This document shows, piece by piece, positions 49,329 to 58,786 of a stretch of DNA of 64,000 nucleotides. The notes beneath the pieces were generated by a model that was not told the origin of the DNA, ran no database searches, and saw nothing but the letters and a program-made list of their open reading frames with translations. The position numbers and the translations under genes were made by a program. Each line of letters opens with the position of its first letter. Within the stretch, counting starts at the first letter, position 1. This DNA comes from Phaeovulum veldkampii DSM 11550 (GTDB lineage: Bacteria > Pseudomonadota > Alphaproteobacteria > Rhodobacterales > Rhodobacteraceae), in contig NZ_PZKF01000010.1 of assembly GCF_003034995.1 (NCBI RefSeq), forward strand, positions 1 through 64,000, in the 5' to 3' direction.

Positions 49329-50273
49329 ATGAAATACATTATGTTTTTCGTTGCCTTGCTGGCTGTTCCCGCGTTCGCCTCCGAAGATATCCCGGATCAG
49401 TATCCGCAATCGGTGCTGTATGAAAAGCCAGTCGAGGTGATCCCGGGCGTGTTCACTGCAATCGGCGCGACCGCCCCCCCGACCTACGAAAACTCGGGCC
49501 ATAACAACAACCTGTCCTTCATCGTGACGGGCGACGGGGTGATCGTGATCAATGCAGGCGCGGCCGCCAGCCTGGCGCGGGCCCTGCATGACGAGATCAA
49601 GGCTGTCACCGATCAGCCCGTGAAACTGGTTATCAATGAAAACGGCCAGGGCCACGCGATGCTGGGCAACAACTACTGGATCGACCAGGGTGTGCCTGTT
49701 CTGGCACATGTCGATGCGGCCGCCGAATTCGATCATTCCTTGCCGCAAGCCTTTGATGCAATGAAGGTTTACAACCGCGACAAGGCTGAGGGCACGGTGC
49801 CCATGGGCCCTACCGAAACCTTCACCGACCGGCGTGACATCACCATGGGGGAGTTCCGGATCGAGGTGCTACACCTTGGCCCCGCCCATTCGCCCGGCGA
49901 CACCCAGGTCTGGTTGCCCGATCAGGGTCTGATGATCGCGGGCGACATTGCCTTTCAGGAACGGATGCCCCCGATCTTTGCCGAGACCTGCACCTCCTGC
50001 TGGATCGAAACATGGGAGACGAAGCTGGAGCCGATGGCACCGACCTATGTGATTCCGGGTCATGGCCACCCGACCAATCTTGCGCAGGTGCGCCGCTATA
50101 CTCGCGACTACCTCGCCTATCTTCGCAGCAAAATCGCGGAGCACATTGAAAACGGAGGGGATCTTGCCGGCGCCTATTACGTTGACCAAAGCCCCTATGC
50201 GCATCTGGACACGTTCGAGGAACTGGCCACGAAGAATGCCGGCGTGGTCTTTGCGGAAATGGAGTTTGAATAA
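49329..50273 (+). CDS. Exported SoxH-like metallo-beta-lactamase homologue with altered zinc motif
   Basis: The 314-aa protein has a Sec signal (MKYIMFFVALLAVPAFAS) and the layout of SoxH/quinoprotein-relay-type hydrolases. Later ligand motifs remain (LHLGPAHSPGDT, MIAGDIAF, VIPGHGHP). The first metal motif HxHxDH is replaced by N103-E-N-G-Q-G-H109. A second odd feature is the CTSC pair in FAETCTSCWIETW. Its metal content and activity are therefore uncertain. It overlaps the next gene by one base. Confidence 0.8.
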   Translation: MKYIMFFVALLAVPAFASEDIPDQYPQSVLYEKPVEVIPGVFTAIGATAPPTYENSGHNNNLSFIVTGDGVIVINAGAAASLARALHDEIKAVTDQPVKLVINENGQGHAMLGNNYWIDQGVPVLAHVDAAAEFDHSLPQAFDAMKVYNRDKAEGTVPMGPTETFTDRRDITMGEFRIEVLHLGPAHSPGDTQVWLPDQGLMIAGDIAFQERMPPIFAETCTSCWIETWETKLEPMAPTYVIPGHGHPTNLAQVRRYTRDYLAYLRSKIAEHIENGGDLAGAYYVDQSPYAHLDTFEELATKNAGVVFAEMEFE

Positions 50274-50827
50274 TGGCCGTCTCGCCGCCTGTCTGTGATT
50301 TCGGTTGGCCTGCGCCGGGCTTTGATCTGCCCGGCACCGACGGGCAGCGCTGGCGCCTTGATCAGATTTCCGGGCCAAAGGGCACGTTGGTGATGTTCAT
50401 CTGCAACCACTGCCCCTATGTGCAATCAATCCTTGACCGCATCCTGCGCGATGCCTCGGCCTTGCAGGCCGAAGGCATCGGCGTTGTGGCGATCTCGGCC
50501 AATGACGCCGCCGACTACCCCGAAGACAGCTTTGACAACATGGCGAAACTGGCGCGCGAACGGGCCTTCCCTTTCCCCTACCTCTACGATGAAAGTCAAT
50601 CTGTTGCAAAGGCTTATGGGGCGGTCTGCACCCCCGATTTCTTTGGCTTTGACGCCGGTGGTGGCTTGCAATATCGTGGCCGGCTGGATGCCTCGGCCAA
50701 GCAGGCAGGTGCGCCCGACGCCCGGCGTGAGCTATATGAAGCGATGATGCAAGTCGCCCGCACCGGCAAGGGGCCGGAGCACCAGATCCCCTCGATGGGA
50801 TGTTCGATCAAATGGAAGGATGCCTGA
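50273..50827 (+). CDS. Thioredoxin/peroxiredoxin-like (AhpC-TSA) protein
   Basis: The 184-aa protein has a thioredoxin fold with C44-N-H-C47 in MFICNHCPYVQ, a cis-proline region GAVCTPDFFGFD and a C-terminal PSMGCSIKWK. This matches the widespread thioredoxin-family proteins annotated as redoxin. No signal peptide is evident, so it is likely cytosolic. It overlaps both neighbours (TAATG upstream, TGATG downstream), tying it to the hydrolase and cbbZ. Confidence 0.88.
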   Translation: MAVSPPVCDFGWPAPGFDLPGTDGQRWRLDQISGPKGTLVMFICNHCPYVQSILDRILRDASALQAEGIGVVAISANDAADYPEDSFDNMAKLARERAFPFPYLYDESQSVAKAYGAVCTPDFFGFDAGGGLQYRGRLDASAKQAGAPDARRELYEAMMQVARTGKGPEHQIPSMGCSIKWKDA

Positions 50828-51483
50828 TGAGCCGTGTGCCCGTCATTTTCGACCTCGACGGCACGCTGATTGACAGCGCGCCCGACATTCACGCGGCCTC
50901 GAACGCGGTTCTGTCCGAGGCGGGGCTGCACCCGCTGACGCTGCCACAGGTGCGCAGCTTTGTCGGCAAGGGGGTGCCGCATCTGGTCGAATGTCTGCTG
51001 CGCGCCTCGGGCGAAGACCCCAATGGCCCACGCAATTCCGAAATTTATGACGCTTTTATAGCACGCTACGAAGATGCTGTCACCCTGACCGTGACCTATC
51101 CGAATGTCCGCGAAACGCTCGACCGGCTGGCTGCCCTTGGCCATCCGCTGGCGATCTGCACCAACAAGCCGCTGGCGCCGACGCGGGCGGTTCTGGCGCA
51201 TCTGGGCCTGCTGCCGCTGTTTCAGGTGGTGCTGGGCGGCGACAGCCTGCCGGTGCGCAAGCCTGACCCGGCGCCGCTGTTCAGGGTGCTGGCCGATCTG
51301 GGCGCCCCCCGCGCCGTCTATGTCGGCGACAGCGAGGTTGACGCCGCCACCGCGCAGGCCGCCGCCATGCCCTTTGCGCTGTTCACCGAAGGCTATCGCA
51401 AAACCCCGGTCGAGGCGCTGCCGCATGACGTGGCCTTTTCCGATTTCACCGATCTTCCCGCCATTGTGGAGCGTCTTGCATGA
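50827..51483 (+). CDS. cbbZ: Phosphoglycolate phosphatase
   Basis: The 218-aa HAD enzyme removes 2-phosphoglycolate made by RuBisCO oxygenation. HAD motifs are FDLDGTLIDS with nucleophile D9 and acid D11, ICTNKPLAP, and the end VGDSEVDAATAQAA. ATG 50827 overlaps the upstream stop. The stop overlaps the cbbY start. Position in the cbb operon supports this substrate over other HAD substrates. Confidence 0.93.
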   Translation: MSRVPVIFDLDGTLIDSAPDIHAASNAVLSEAGLHPLTLPQVRSFVGKGVPHLVECLLRASGEDPNGPRNSEIYDAFIARYEDAVTLTVTYPNVRETLDRLAALGHPLAICTNKPLAPTRAVLAHLGLLPLFQVVLGGDSLPVRKPDPAPLFRVLADLGAPRAVYVGDSEVDAATAQAAAMPFALFTEGYRKTPVEALPHDVAFSDFTDLPAIVERLA

Positions 51484-52190
51484 CCCTTGCTGCGCTTATC
51501 TTTGACGTTGACGGAACGCTGGCTGAAACCGAAGAGGCGCACAGGCAGGCGTTCAACGAAACCTTCGCCGCCCATGGCCTTGGCTGGCATTGGAGCCAGG
51601 CCGATTACCGCATTCTGCTGCGCACCACCGGCGGCAAGGAACGGATGGCTGCGCATCAGGCGACCTTGGCCGCGCCGGTTTTGCGCAGCGAACAGATTGC
51701 AGCACTTCATATCGAAAAAACAGCGCGTTACGCGGACATCCTCGCGCGGGGCGGGTTGCACTTGCGGCGTGGTGTGGCCGATCTGATCACGCGGGCGCGC
51801 GCTGCGGGGCTAAAGCTTGCGGTTGCCACCACCACCAACCTGCCCAATGTCGCCGCCCTGACCCGCGCCTGCTGGGGCGCCGAACCTGAGGCGGTGTTTG
51901 ACGTGATCGCCGCAGGCGATGAGGTCAAGGCCAAGAAGCCCGCCCCCGATGTGTTCCTTCTGGCGCTTGAGCGTCTGGGCCTGCCCGCGTCTGCGGCGGT
52001 CGCCTTTGAAGACAGCCGCGCAGGGCTTGCCTCGGCGCAGGCAGCGGGGCTGCGGGTTCTGATCACACCCAGTGTTTACACGGTGGGCGAGGATTTTTCG
52101 GCGGCCGATTGGCGCCTGCCCGACCTTTCTGCGCCGCTGCCCGATCCTCTGGCCGGTTTTCTTGCGGCGCAACCCTCTGCCGGTGCTTGA
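51480..52190 (+). CDS. cbbY: CbbY-type HAD phosphatase
   Basis: The 236-aa protein is the operon's CbbY. Known homologues dephosphorylate xylulose-1,5-bisphosphate, a RuBisCO misfire product that inhibits the enzyme. Motifs are IFDVDGTLAETEEAHRQAF, TTGGKERM (substrate loop), VATTTNLPNV and FEDSRAGLASAQAAG. It overlaps cbbZ by 4 bp and is the last clear cbb gene. Confidence 0.95.
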   Translation: MTLAALIFDVDGTLAETEEAHRQAFNETFAAHGLGWHWSQADYRILLRTTGGKERMAAHQATLAAPVLRSEQIAALHIEKTARYADILARGGLHLRRGVADLITRARAAGLKLAVATTTNLPNVAALTRACWGAEPEAVFDVIAAGDEVKAKKPAPDVFLLALERLGLPASAAVAFEDSRAGLASAQAAGLRVLITPSVYTVGEDFSAADWRLPDLSAPLPDPLAGFLAAQPSAGA

Positions 52191-52283
52191 ATATCCCTGC
52201 GGCGCAGGCGACACTGGACCGGGTCATCTTGCCAGATGGCCCACGGCGCCGGTGGGAGAACCGCGCCCGACAGGGAGAACGGA

Positions 52284-52715
52284 ATGGACCTTCGGCAGAT
52301 CACGCCGGGTTTTGCGGTGTCGCCGCAACTCGCACCTGAAGATTTCGTCGCCGCCGCCGCGGCCGGTTTTCGCACCATCATCAACAACCGCCCCGATGAT
52401 GAGATCGAACCCGATCTATGGGCGGATGAAATGGCGCGCATGGCTGCGGCCGCTGGGCTGGCTTACCGCTATATTCCCTATTATTCCGGCAACTTGACGC
52501 CCGATCTTGTGACGCGTTTCGAGGCTGCTTTGCGTGACTGCGAAGGCCCGGTTCTGGCCTATTGCCGCTCGGGCACGCGGTCGTGCTACCTCTGGGCGAT
52601 GGCCATGGCGGGTCATCTGCCGACCGCTGAAATATTGGCTACCACACGCCGCGCGGGCTATGACGCCACGGGCCTTGCGCCCGCCATCGAAGATCGGCCC
52701 CGTCTGCGGGGGTGA
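52284..52715 (+). CDS. TIGR01244-type phosphatase-like protein
   Basis: The 143-aa protein resembles the dual-specificity-phosphatase-like domain of beta-lactamase hydrolase-like proteins (BLH/TIGR01244). The start is ITPGFAVSPQLAPEDFVAAA, followed by GFRTIINNRPDDE. The signature loop LAYCRSGTRSC has the Cx5R form with an active-site-type cysteine. In some bacteria the domain is linked to sulfide metabolism; that role is not shown here. GGGAGAACGG precedes ATG 52284. Confidence 0.82.
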   Translation: MDLRQITPGFAVSPQLAPEDFVAAAAAGFRTIINNRPDDEIEPDLWADEMARMAAAAGLAYRYIPYYSGNLTPDLVTRFEAALRDCEGPVLAYCRSGTRSCYLWAMAMAGHLPTAEILATTRRAGYDATGLAPAIEDRPRLRG

Positions 52716-52721
52716 GGCGGG

Positions 52722-53903
52722 TCAGACAATGGCGCGTTCGGCAAAGGGGCGGCGGGCCAGAATCCGCTCTACCCCCAGCGGCGACAGGTCCAGTGTCTGC
52801 CACGCGCCCGACAGGATCAGTTCGGCAATCCCGCGGCCTACGGCCGGTGCCTGTTGCAGGCCATGGCCGGAAAAGCCGTTTGCCAGATACAGGTTCTGAA
52901 AGGCTGGGTGGCGCCCCAGAATCGCGTTCTGATCCAATGTGTTATAGGCGTAATGTCCGACCCAGAACCGCAGCACCTTGACCGCGTCGAACCCCGGCGC
53001 TCGGGCAAACAGTCGTGGCCAGATGATATCGTCGAACTGGGCGTGATCTGGGTCGAAATCATCGGCGGCGCAGGGGCCGTCTTCGGCGGGGACCGTTGCG
53101 GTGATCCACTGATCATGGCTAGGGCGCAGATAAAACCCCGCAGGGTCGATCAGCAGCGGCGCGTCGGGGTGCCGGGCATTTGGGGCGTCGATCACAAAAA
53201 CCGTTCGTTTGCGCGGCTCTACCGGCAAATCCTCGCCCAACCAGCGCAGCACTTCAGCGGCCCGCGTTCCGGCGGCGTTGACAAAGGCCGCGGCCTCTAC
53301 CCGGCCTGCCTGCTGCAACTGCGCCGCCACCACCCGGTCGCCATCGCGCTCCAGCCCGACGACGGTATCGGTGGTGAATATGGCACCCTGAGCGCGTGCG
53401 GCGGTGCGCAGGCCGGTCAGCAGGCCCATGTTGTCGAACCACCCCTCGCCGGTCGGCCCGAACGATCCGGCCATGATCCCCTCAAGGTTCATCCAGGGAA
53501 AGCGGTGGGCAAGATCGGCGGCGTCCAGCACCTGGGTCGAGGCGCCAAGGCTGCGCTGCATCGCGGCCAGTTCCTCCAGCGTAGCGGCGCCCTCGGCAGT
53601 GCCGGTCAGGAACAGATAGCCGTTTTCCTTGAGGCCCAGATCGCCAACCCCGGCGTTTGGCACCATGCGGGCAAAATCCCGCACGAATTCATAACCAAAG
53701 CGGCTGATCTCCACGTTGACCGGGTTTGAAAAATGCGACCGGATCGAGGCCACAGACAGCGCGGTGGAGGCGCGCGCAAAAGTCGGATCGCGCTCCACCA
53801 CCAGAACCGCTGCTCCGGGGCAGGTACGGGTGATCCAGTAGGCGATCGAGGCCCCCATTACCGCGCCGCCCACGATCACGATGTCATAGCCACCTTGCCG
53901 CAT
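52722..53903 (-). CDS. FAD-dependent oxidoreductase, DAO family
   Basis: The 393-aa protein has an N-terminal dinucleotide motif DIVIVGGAVMGASIAYWI and the ARASTALSVASIRSHFSNP segment found in sarcosine/dimethylglycine oxidase-like and FOXRED1-like enzymes. A C-terminal FAD contact reads YLANGFSGHGLQQAPAVGRG. It likely oxidises an amine such as an N-methyl amino acid, but the substrate cannot be told. It is convergent with the preceding gene. Confidence 0.88.
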   Translation of the reverse strand: MRQGGYDIVIVGGAVMGASIAYWITRTCPGAAVLVVERDPTFARASTALSVASIRSHFSNPVNVEISRFGYEFVRDFARMVPNAGVGDLGLKENGYLFLTGTAEGAATLEELAAMQRSLGASTQVLDAADLAHRFPWMNLEGIMAGSFGPTGEGWFDNMGLLTGLRTAARAQGAIFTTDTVVGLERDGDRVVAAQLQQAGRVEAAAFVNAAGTRAAEVLRWLGEDLPVEPRKRTVFVIDAPNARHPDAPLLIDPAGFYLRPSHDQWITATVPAEDGPCAADDFDPDHAQFDDIIWPRLFARAPGFDAVKVLRFWVGHYAYNTLDQNAILGRHPAFQNLYLANGFSGHGLQQAPAVGRGIAELILSGAWQTLDLSPLGVERILARRPFAERAIV

Positions 53904-54096
53904 CCCTGCCTCCGTGGCCGCATCGGCAAGTTTCTACCTGTCTTGGCGGAAAGTTCAACATTCCGCGATCCTTCTCTCGACAGGCTGGGGGCTGTGGCAC
54001 TAACCTTTAGGTACATTTCGGGTCACTTTGGGCAGATCCCGCTATTCGTGGATCTCTTTATGATTTCAGTTTTGATGCACGCGGAGGAGGCGCTGA

Positions 54097-54891
54097 GTGC
54101 TCGATCATTTAGAACGACTTTTTAGGGAGCGCTGTATTGATGCGATCTGGTCGCTGCACGTCAGCCAGATGGCTCGTTACGGGTTTGACCGGCTGATCTA
54201 TGGCTGCACGCGCTTTCGCAGGCCTGAAGGATTCGGGAATCTTGACGATACGCTGTTTCTGTCGAACCACGCCCCCGCCTTTACCGAGGCTTATGTGCAT
54301 GATGGCCTGTTTCGCCACTCTCCGATGGTGAAATGGGCGGCCGATCATGAGGGCGACTGTTCGTGGAACGGGATTGCGGCCACATGTGACCCGGACACCC
54401 TGACGGAAGAAGAGCGCCGGGTGTATGAGTTGAACCGCGCCCATCGTGTCACCGCGGGTTACACCGTCAGCTTCCCGTCAGAGAACCTCCGCAACAAGGC
54501 CGCGATCGGGCTGTGCGCCGCGCCCGGTATCAGCCAGGCGCAGGTTGACGCGATCTGGTCAGAACACCGCCGCGATCTGATGGTGGCCAATCTGGCGTTT
54601 CATCTCCGGGTGTCCTCGCTGCCCTTCATCGGCACCAGACGAGGCCTGACCCCGCGCCAGCGCGAGGTGTTGGAATGGGTGGGTGATGGCAAGACCACCG
54701 CCGATATCGCAACGATTCTGGGGCTGACCCCGGCCACCGTGGAAAAGCACCTGCGCCTTGCGCGCGAGGTGCTGGATGTCGAGACGACAGCGCAGGCGGT
54801 GCTGAAAGCCTCGATGCAGGGGCAGATATTCCTGAATGTCGCTGACGATCAGCCACCCCTAGCCGCGGCGCCTCCCAAGGCCTACAAATAA
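54097..54891 (+). CDS. LuxR-type regulator with autoinducer-binding domain
   Basis: The 264-aa protein starts at GTG 54097 after GGAGGAGG. The N-terminal ligand domain has RYGFDRLIYGCTRF and the FRHSPMVKWA and SWNG segments characteristic of homoserine-lactone receptors. The C-terminal GerE domain is LTPRQREVLEWVGDGKTTAD, then ILGLTPATVEKHLRLAREVL. No luxI-type synthase is in the window, so it may be a solo regulator listening to other cells or to another ligand. Confidence 0.88.
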   Translation: MLDHLERLFRERCIDAIWSLHVSQMARYGFDRLIYGCTRFRRPEGFGNLDDTLFLSNHAPAFTEAYVHDGLFRHSPMVKWAADHEGDCSWNGIAATCDPDTLTEEERRVYELNRAHRVTAGYTVSFPSENLRNKAAIGLCAAPGISQAQVDAIWSEHRRDLMVANLAFHLRVSSLPFIGTRRGLTPRQREVLEWVGDGKTTADIATILGLTPATVEKHLRLAREVLDVETTAQAVLKASMQGQIFLNVADDQPPLAAAPPKAYK

Positions 54892-54894
54892 AAA

Positions 54895-54918
54895 CCGCCG
54901 CCCCTTGCGGGACGGCGG
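54895..54918. terminator. Hairpin terminator between luxR-type gene and tsf
   Basis: CCGCCGCCCC pairs with GGGACGGCGG (one mismatch) around TTGC. On the minus strand the stem is followed by TTTTTATT, so it is a good terminator for the rpsB-tsf operon; on the plus strand it lies right after the regulator's stop. Confidence 0.85.
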
Positions 54919-54940
54919 CCTTTGATCTGTTGACTTGGCC

Positions 54941-55852
54941 TCAGGCGCCTTGCAGCGTCTTGGCGACTTCGGCGGCGAAGTCTTCTTCTTTTTTCTCGAT
55001 GCCCTCGCCCACGGCGACGCGGGCAAAGCCCGTGATCTCGACCCCGGCTTCTTTGGCAGCTTGCGCCACGGTCAGATCAGGGTTGATCACGAAAGCCTGA
55101 CCCAAAAGCGTATTTTCCGACAGGAACCGCTTCATCCGGCCAGGGATGATGTTGTTGTGAATCACCGCATCGGGTTTGGGCTTGTCGGCGGTCGCGTTTT
55201 CTTCCAGCGCCTTGGCGGTCTGCACTTGCAGCTCGCGCTCAACCAGCGCCGGGTCCAGCGTGGCCTCCGACAGCGACAGCGGCGCGGTGGCGGCGATGTG
55301 CATGGCGAATTGCTTGCCGATTTCCAGCGCCTTGTCGGCCGGCCCCGTCAGCGCAACCAGAACGCCGATCTTGCCCATGCCTTCGGCGGCGGCGTTGTGC
55401 ACATACGACACGACGGTATCACCTTGCAGCAGATGCATCCGGCGCAGGGTCATGTTTTCGCCGATCCGGGCGATGGCATCGGTCAGCGCCTGCTCGACCG
55501 GGGTGCCGTTCAGATGCGCCGCTTTCAGCACTTCGATCGATTCGCCGGTTTCCAGCGCGACCTTGGTGATTTCGCGCACCAACGACTGGAAGTCGGCGTT
55601 CTTGGCGACGAAGTCGGTTTCCGAGTTCAGCTCGACTGCGACGCCGCGACCATTGGTGACAGCCACGCCAACGAGACCTTCGGCGGCCACGCGGTCGGCT
55701 TTCTTGGCGGCTTTCGCCAGGCCCTTGGTGCGCAGCCAGTCGATCGCGGCTTCCATGTTGCCGTCGGTCTCGGTCAACGCTTTTTTCGCATCCATCATCC
55801 CTGCGCCGGTGGTCTCGCGCAGTTCCTTCACCATCTGGGCGGTGATTGCCAT
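54941..55852 (-). CDS. tsf: Translation elongation factor Ts
   Basis: The 303-aa protein exchanges GDP for GTP on EF-Tu. It starts [20 protein letters not shown] with the [20 protein letters not shown] signature, and continues with the [12 protein letters not shown] core that contains the TDFV contact motif. Downstream of rpsB on the same strand with a 75-bp gap, the conserved operon. Length is close to other alphaproteobacterial EF-Ts. Confidence 0.98.
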   Translation of the reverse strand: MAITAQMVKELRETTGAGMMDAKKALTETDGNMEAAIDWLRTKGLAKAAKKADRVAAEGLVGVAVTNGRGVAVELNSETDFVAKNADFQSLVREITKVALETGESIEVLKAAHLNGTPVEQALTDAIARIGENMTLRRMHLLQGDTVVSYVHNAAAEGMGKIGVLVALTGPADKALEIGKQFAMHIAATAPLSLSEATLDPALVERELQVQTAKALEENATADKPKPDAVIHNNIIPGRMKRFLSENTLLGQAFVINPDLTVAQAAKEAGVEITGFARVAVGEGIEKKEEDFAAEVAKTLQGA

Positions 55853-55927
55853 GTCTGGCTCTCCTGGGTTTGAGAATGGGTCAGGCGGGGAATATCCCCG
55901 CCCGATGACATTTCTGTTGCGGCAGGC

Positions 55928-56686
55928 TCAGGCCTCTTCGGCGAGCTCTTCCACCGGGGCGTCGGCCAGCGCGCCAAGGTCCACACCGGCGGCGCCCATC
56001 TGCGCGCTCATCCCGTCCAGCGCGGCGCGGCTGATCAGGTCGCAATACAGCGCGATCGCGCGGGCGGCGTCGTCGTTGCCGGGGATGATGTAATCCACGC
56101 CCTTGGGCGAGCAGTTGGTGTCAACCACGGCCACAACCGGGATGCCCAGCTTTTGCGCTTCGAGGATCGCCAGATCTTCCTTGTTCACGTCGATGATGAA
56201 GATCAGGTCCGGCAGGCCGCCCATTTCGCGGATGCCGCCAAGGCTGGCCTGAAGTTTGGCCTGCTCGCGTTCCATCCCGAGGCGTTCTTTCTTGGTCAGC
56301 CCTTCGGCGCCATGGGCCATGATCTCGTCGATCTGCTTCAAACGCGCGATCGACTGCGACACGGTTTTCCAGTTGGTCAGCGTGCCGCCCAGCCAGCGGT
56401 GGTTCATGTAGAACTGCGCGCAACGCTCGGCAGATTCGGCGATCGCCTTTTGCGCCTGACGCTTGGTGCCGACGAACAGAACGCGGCCGCCTTTGGCCAC
56501 GGTGTCGCGCACAACCTGCAGCGCGGCGTCCAGCATCGGCACCGTCTGGGTCAGGTCAAGAATGTGGATACCGTTGCGGTCGCCATAGATGTATTCAGCC
56601 ATGCGCGGGTTCCAGCGCTGGGTCTGGTGGCCGTAGTGAACGCCAGCTTCCAAGAGCTGACGCATGGAAAATTCGGGAAGCGCCAT
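55928..56686 (-). CDS. rpsB: 30S ribosomal protein S2
   Basis: The 252-aa protein begins [20 protein letters not shown] and includes [47 protein letters not shown] and [23 protein letters not shown] 56684-56686 has AAGGAA upstream; the frame extends far upstream without homologous sequence. The leader (56687-56911) contains short hairpins, for example TCGGGG/CCCCGA at 56754-56772, that could serve S2 autoregulation. Confidence 0.98.
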   Translation of the reverse strand: MALPEFSMRQLLEAGVHYGHQTQRWNPRMAEYIYGDRNGIHILDLTQTVPMLDAALQVVRDTVAKGGRVLFVGTKRQAQKAIAESAERCAQFYMNHRWLGGTLTNWKTVSQSIARLKQIDEIMAHGAEGLTKKERLGMEREQAKLQASLGGIREMGGLPDLIFIIDVNKEDLAILEAQKLGIPVVAVVDTNCSPKGVDYIIPGNDDAARAIALYCDLISRAALDGMSAQMGAAGVDLGALADAPVEELAEEA

Positions 56687-56911
56687 ATCGTGTTCCTTTC
56701 CGGTTTCGCGCCTTGGCGGGGCATTCAGGGCATCTGCCCAACCGGCGGACCCGTCGGGGATTTCTCCCCCGATAGGCCCAACCCCGCCTGTGAAGTGCGC
56801 GCCCATTAGCCTGCTTTGACAGCCGGGGCAAGCCCCCGCGCCCCGTATTTGCGGCTGGGTGCGCGGCACAGCGCTCTTGCACAAGGCCCTGGCTGCGGGC
56901 AGGAAAGGCGA

Positions 56912-57802
56912 ATGACACCGTGTCCCGACACCCTTTGCATCGGCTCGGCGCTGTGGGACATCATCGGTCGCGCAGCGGGCACGATGATGCCGGGGGCCGA
57001 CCGGGCCGGGCAGATCGATCGGGCGCCGGGCGGTGTGGCGCTGAATATCGCGGTGGCGCTGGCGCGGCTTGGGCATCGGCCTGCGCTGGTGTCGGCGGTC
57101 GGGCGCGATGCTGAGGGCGAGGAATTGATCGCCGCGCTGACTGCCCGCGGGGTGATCTGCGATCATCTGCATCGTTTCGGCGGCCCAACCGACCGCTATG
57201 TGGCGATCGAGGATCAGGGCGGGCTGATCGCCGCCATCGCCGATGCCCGCGGGCTGGAGGCGGCGGGCGCTTCCATCCTGCACCCGCTGACCCATGGCCC
57301 GCTTGCCACGCCCTCCGCGCCCTGGGCCGGGCCGGTGGTGATCGACGGCAACCTGCCCGCGGCGCTGCTGGCCGCCATTGCCGACGCCCCATGGCTGTCG
57401 GTGGCGGATCTGCGCCTGGTCTCGGCCAGCCCGGACAAGGCTTTGCGGCTGGCGCCGTTCCTGTGCCATCCGGGGGCCACGCTTTACCTCAACCGCGCCG
57501 AGGCCGGGCTGCTGGCGGGCCGGGCCTGTGCCACCGCGCCCGAGGCCGCGGCAGGGCTGATCGCGGGCGGCGCGCGCCGGGTGCTGGTGACAGACGGCGC
57601 GCGAACGGCAGCCGATGCCTGCGCCTGCGATCTGATCACCGCCCTTCCCCCCGCGGTGGCGCTGGCCCGTGTCACCGGCGCGGGCGACGCTTTCATGGCC
57701 GCCCATCTTGCGGCTGAACTGCGCGGCTGCCCCCGCGCGCAGGCGCTGCAAGCGGCGCTCGCCCATGCCGCGCGCCATGTCTCAGGAGAAACCGCCGCAT
57801 GA
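56912..57802 (+). CDS. PfkB-family sugar kinase, probable pseudouridine kinase
   Basis: The 296-aa ribokinase-like protein has the N-terminal [11 protein letters not shown], the glycine-rich [17 protein letters not shown] and the C-terminal catalytic motif [18 protein letters not shown] with the GAGD base. The overlapping downstream gene is a pseudouridine-5'-phosphate glycosidase, so this kinase most likely phosphorylates pseudouridine (PsuK). AGGAAAGG precedes ATG 56912; the longer upstream frame crosses the rpsB leader region. Confidence 0.85.
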   Translation: MTPCPDTLCIGSALWDIIGRAAGTMMPGADRAGQIDRAPGGVALNIAVALARLGHRPALVSAVGRDAEGEELIAALTARGVICDHLHRFGGPTDRYVAIEDQGGLIAAIADARGLEAAGASILHPLTHGPLATPSAPWAGPVVIDGNLPAALLAAIADAPWLSVADLRLVSASPDKALRLAPFLCHPGATLYLNRAEAGLLAGRACATAPEAAAGLIAGGARRVLVTDGARTAADACACDLITALPPAVALARVTGAGDAFMAAHLAAELRGCPRAQALQAALAHAARHVSGETAA

Positions 57803-58716
57803 CCGCCCTGCCCCTTTCCGTCTCCCCCGAAGTCCGCGCCGCGCTGGAGACCGGGCGCCCGGTGGTGGCGCTGGAATCCACGATCATCACCCACGGTATG
57901 CCTTGGCCGCAAAACCGCGACACCGCGCTGGCTGTCGAGGCCGAGGTGCGCGCCGCCGGGGCCACACCCGCCACCATCGCCGTGATGGGCGGGCAAATCC
58001 ACATCGGGCTTGACCGCCCGGCGCTGGACCGGCTGGCGCAGGCGCAGGGCGTGATGAAGCTGTCGCGCGCCGATCTGGCGGCCTGTCTGGCCAGCGAGGC
58101 CACCGGAGCCACCACCGTGGCCGCCACGATGATCTGCGCGCATCTGGCCGGGATCGCGGTCTTTGCCACCGGCGGCATCGGCGGGGTGCATCGCGGCGCC
58201 GACACCAGCTTTGACATTTCGGCCGACCTGCATGAACTGGCCCGAACGCCGGTGACGGTGGTGGCGGCGGGGGCCAAGGCCATACTTGATCTGCCGAAAA
58301 CGCTTGAGGTGCTGGAAACGCTGGGCGTGCCGGTGATCGCCTATGGTCAGGACGCCTTTCCTGCCTTCTGGTCGCGCGACTCGGGCCTGCCCGCGCCCCT
58401 GCGGATGGACAGCGCCGCCCGGATCGCCGCGGCCCACCAGATGCGCGCGCGGCTGGGACTGGGCGGCGGCCAACTGGTCGCCAACCCGATCCCGCCCGAG
58501 GCCGAGATCGCCCGCGCCCAGATTACCCCGCTGATCGAGGCCGCACTGGCCGAGGCTGCGGCGCAGGGGATTGCGGCGAAGCAGGTCACACCGTTTCTGC
58601 TGGCGCGCATCTTTGATCTGACGCAGGGCCGATCGCTGGCGGCCAATATCGCGCTGGTGCGCGCCAACGCCCGCCTTGCCGCCGAAATCGCGGCCGAAAT
58701 CGCCCGCGCCCGATAA
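57799..58716 (+). CDS. psuG: Pseudouridine-5'-phosphate glycosidase
   Basis: The 305-aa manganese enzyme splits pseudouridine-5'-phosphate to uracil and ribose-5-phosphate. Signatures are VVALESTIITHGMPWPQN, the K in DLAACLASEATGATTVAATM neighbourhood, ATGGIGGVHRGAD, and VVAAGAKAILDLPKTLEVLE. It overlaps the kinase gene by 4 bp. Together they recycle pseudouridine from RNA turnover. Confidence 0.95.
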   Translation: MTALPLSVSPEVRAALETGRPVVALESTIITHGMPWPQNRDTALAVEAEVRAAGATPATIAVMGGQIHIGLDRPALDRLAQAQGVMKLSRADLAACLASEATGATTVAATMICAHLAGIAVFATGGIGGVHRGADTSFDISADLHELARTPVTVVAAGAKAILDLPKTLEVLETLGVPVIAYGQDAFPAFWSRDSGLPAPLRMDSAARIAAAHQMRARLGLGGGQLVANPIPPEAEIARAQITPLIEAALAEAAAQGIAAKQVTPFLLARIFDLTQGRSLAANIALVRANARLAAEIAAEIARAR

Positions 58717-58786
58717 TCATAGGCCAGCCGTTGCGGCGGCGCCCGCCAGCCCCTAGATTGCGCCGGAAAGCAGAGGCCAACGCATC

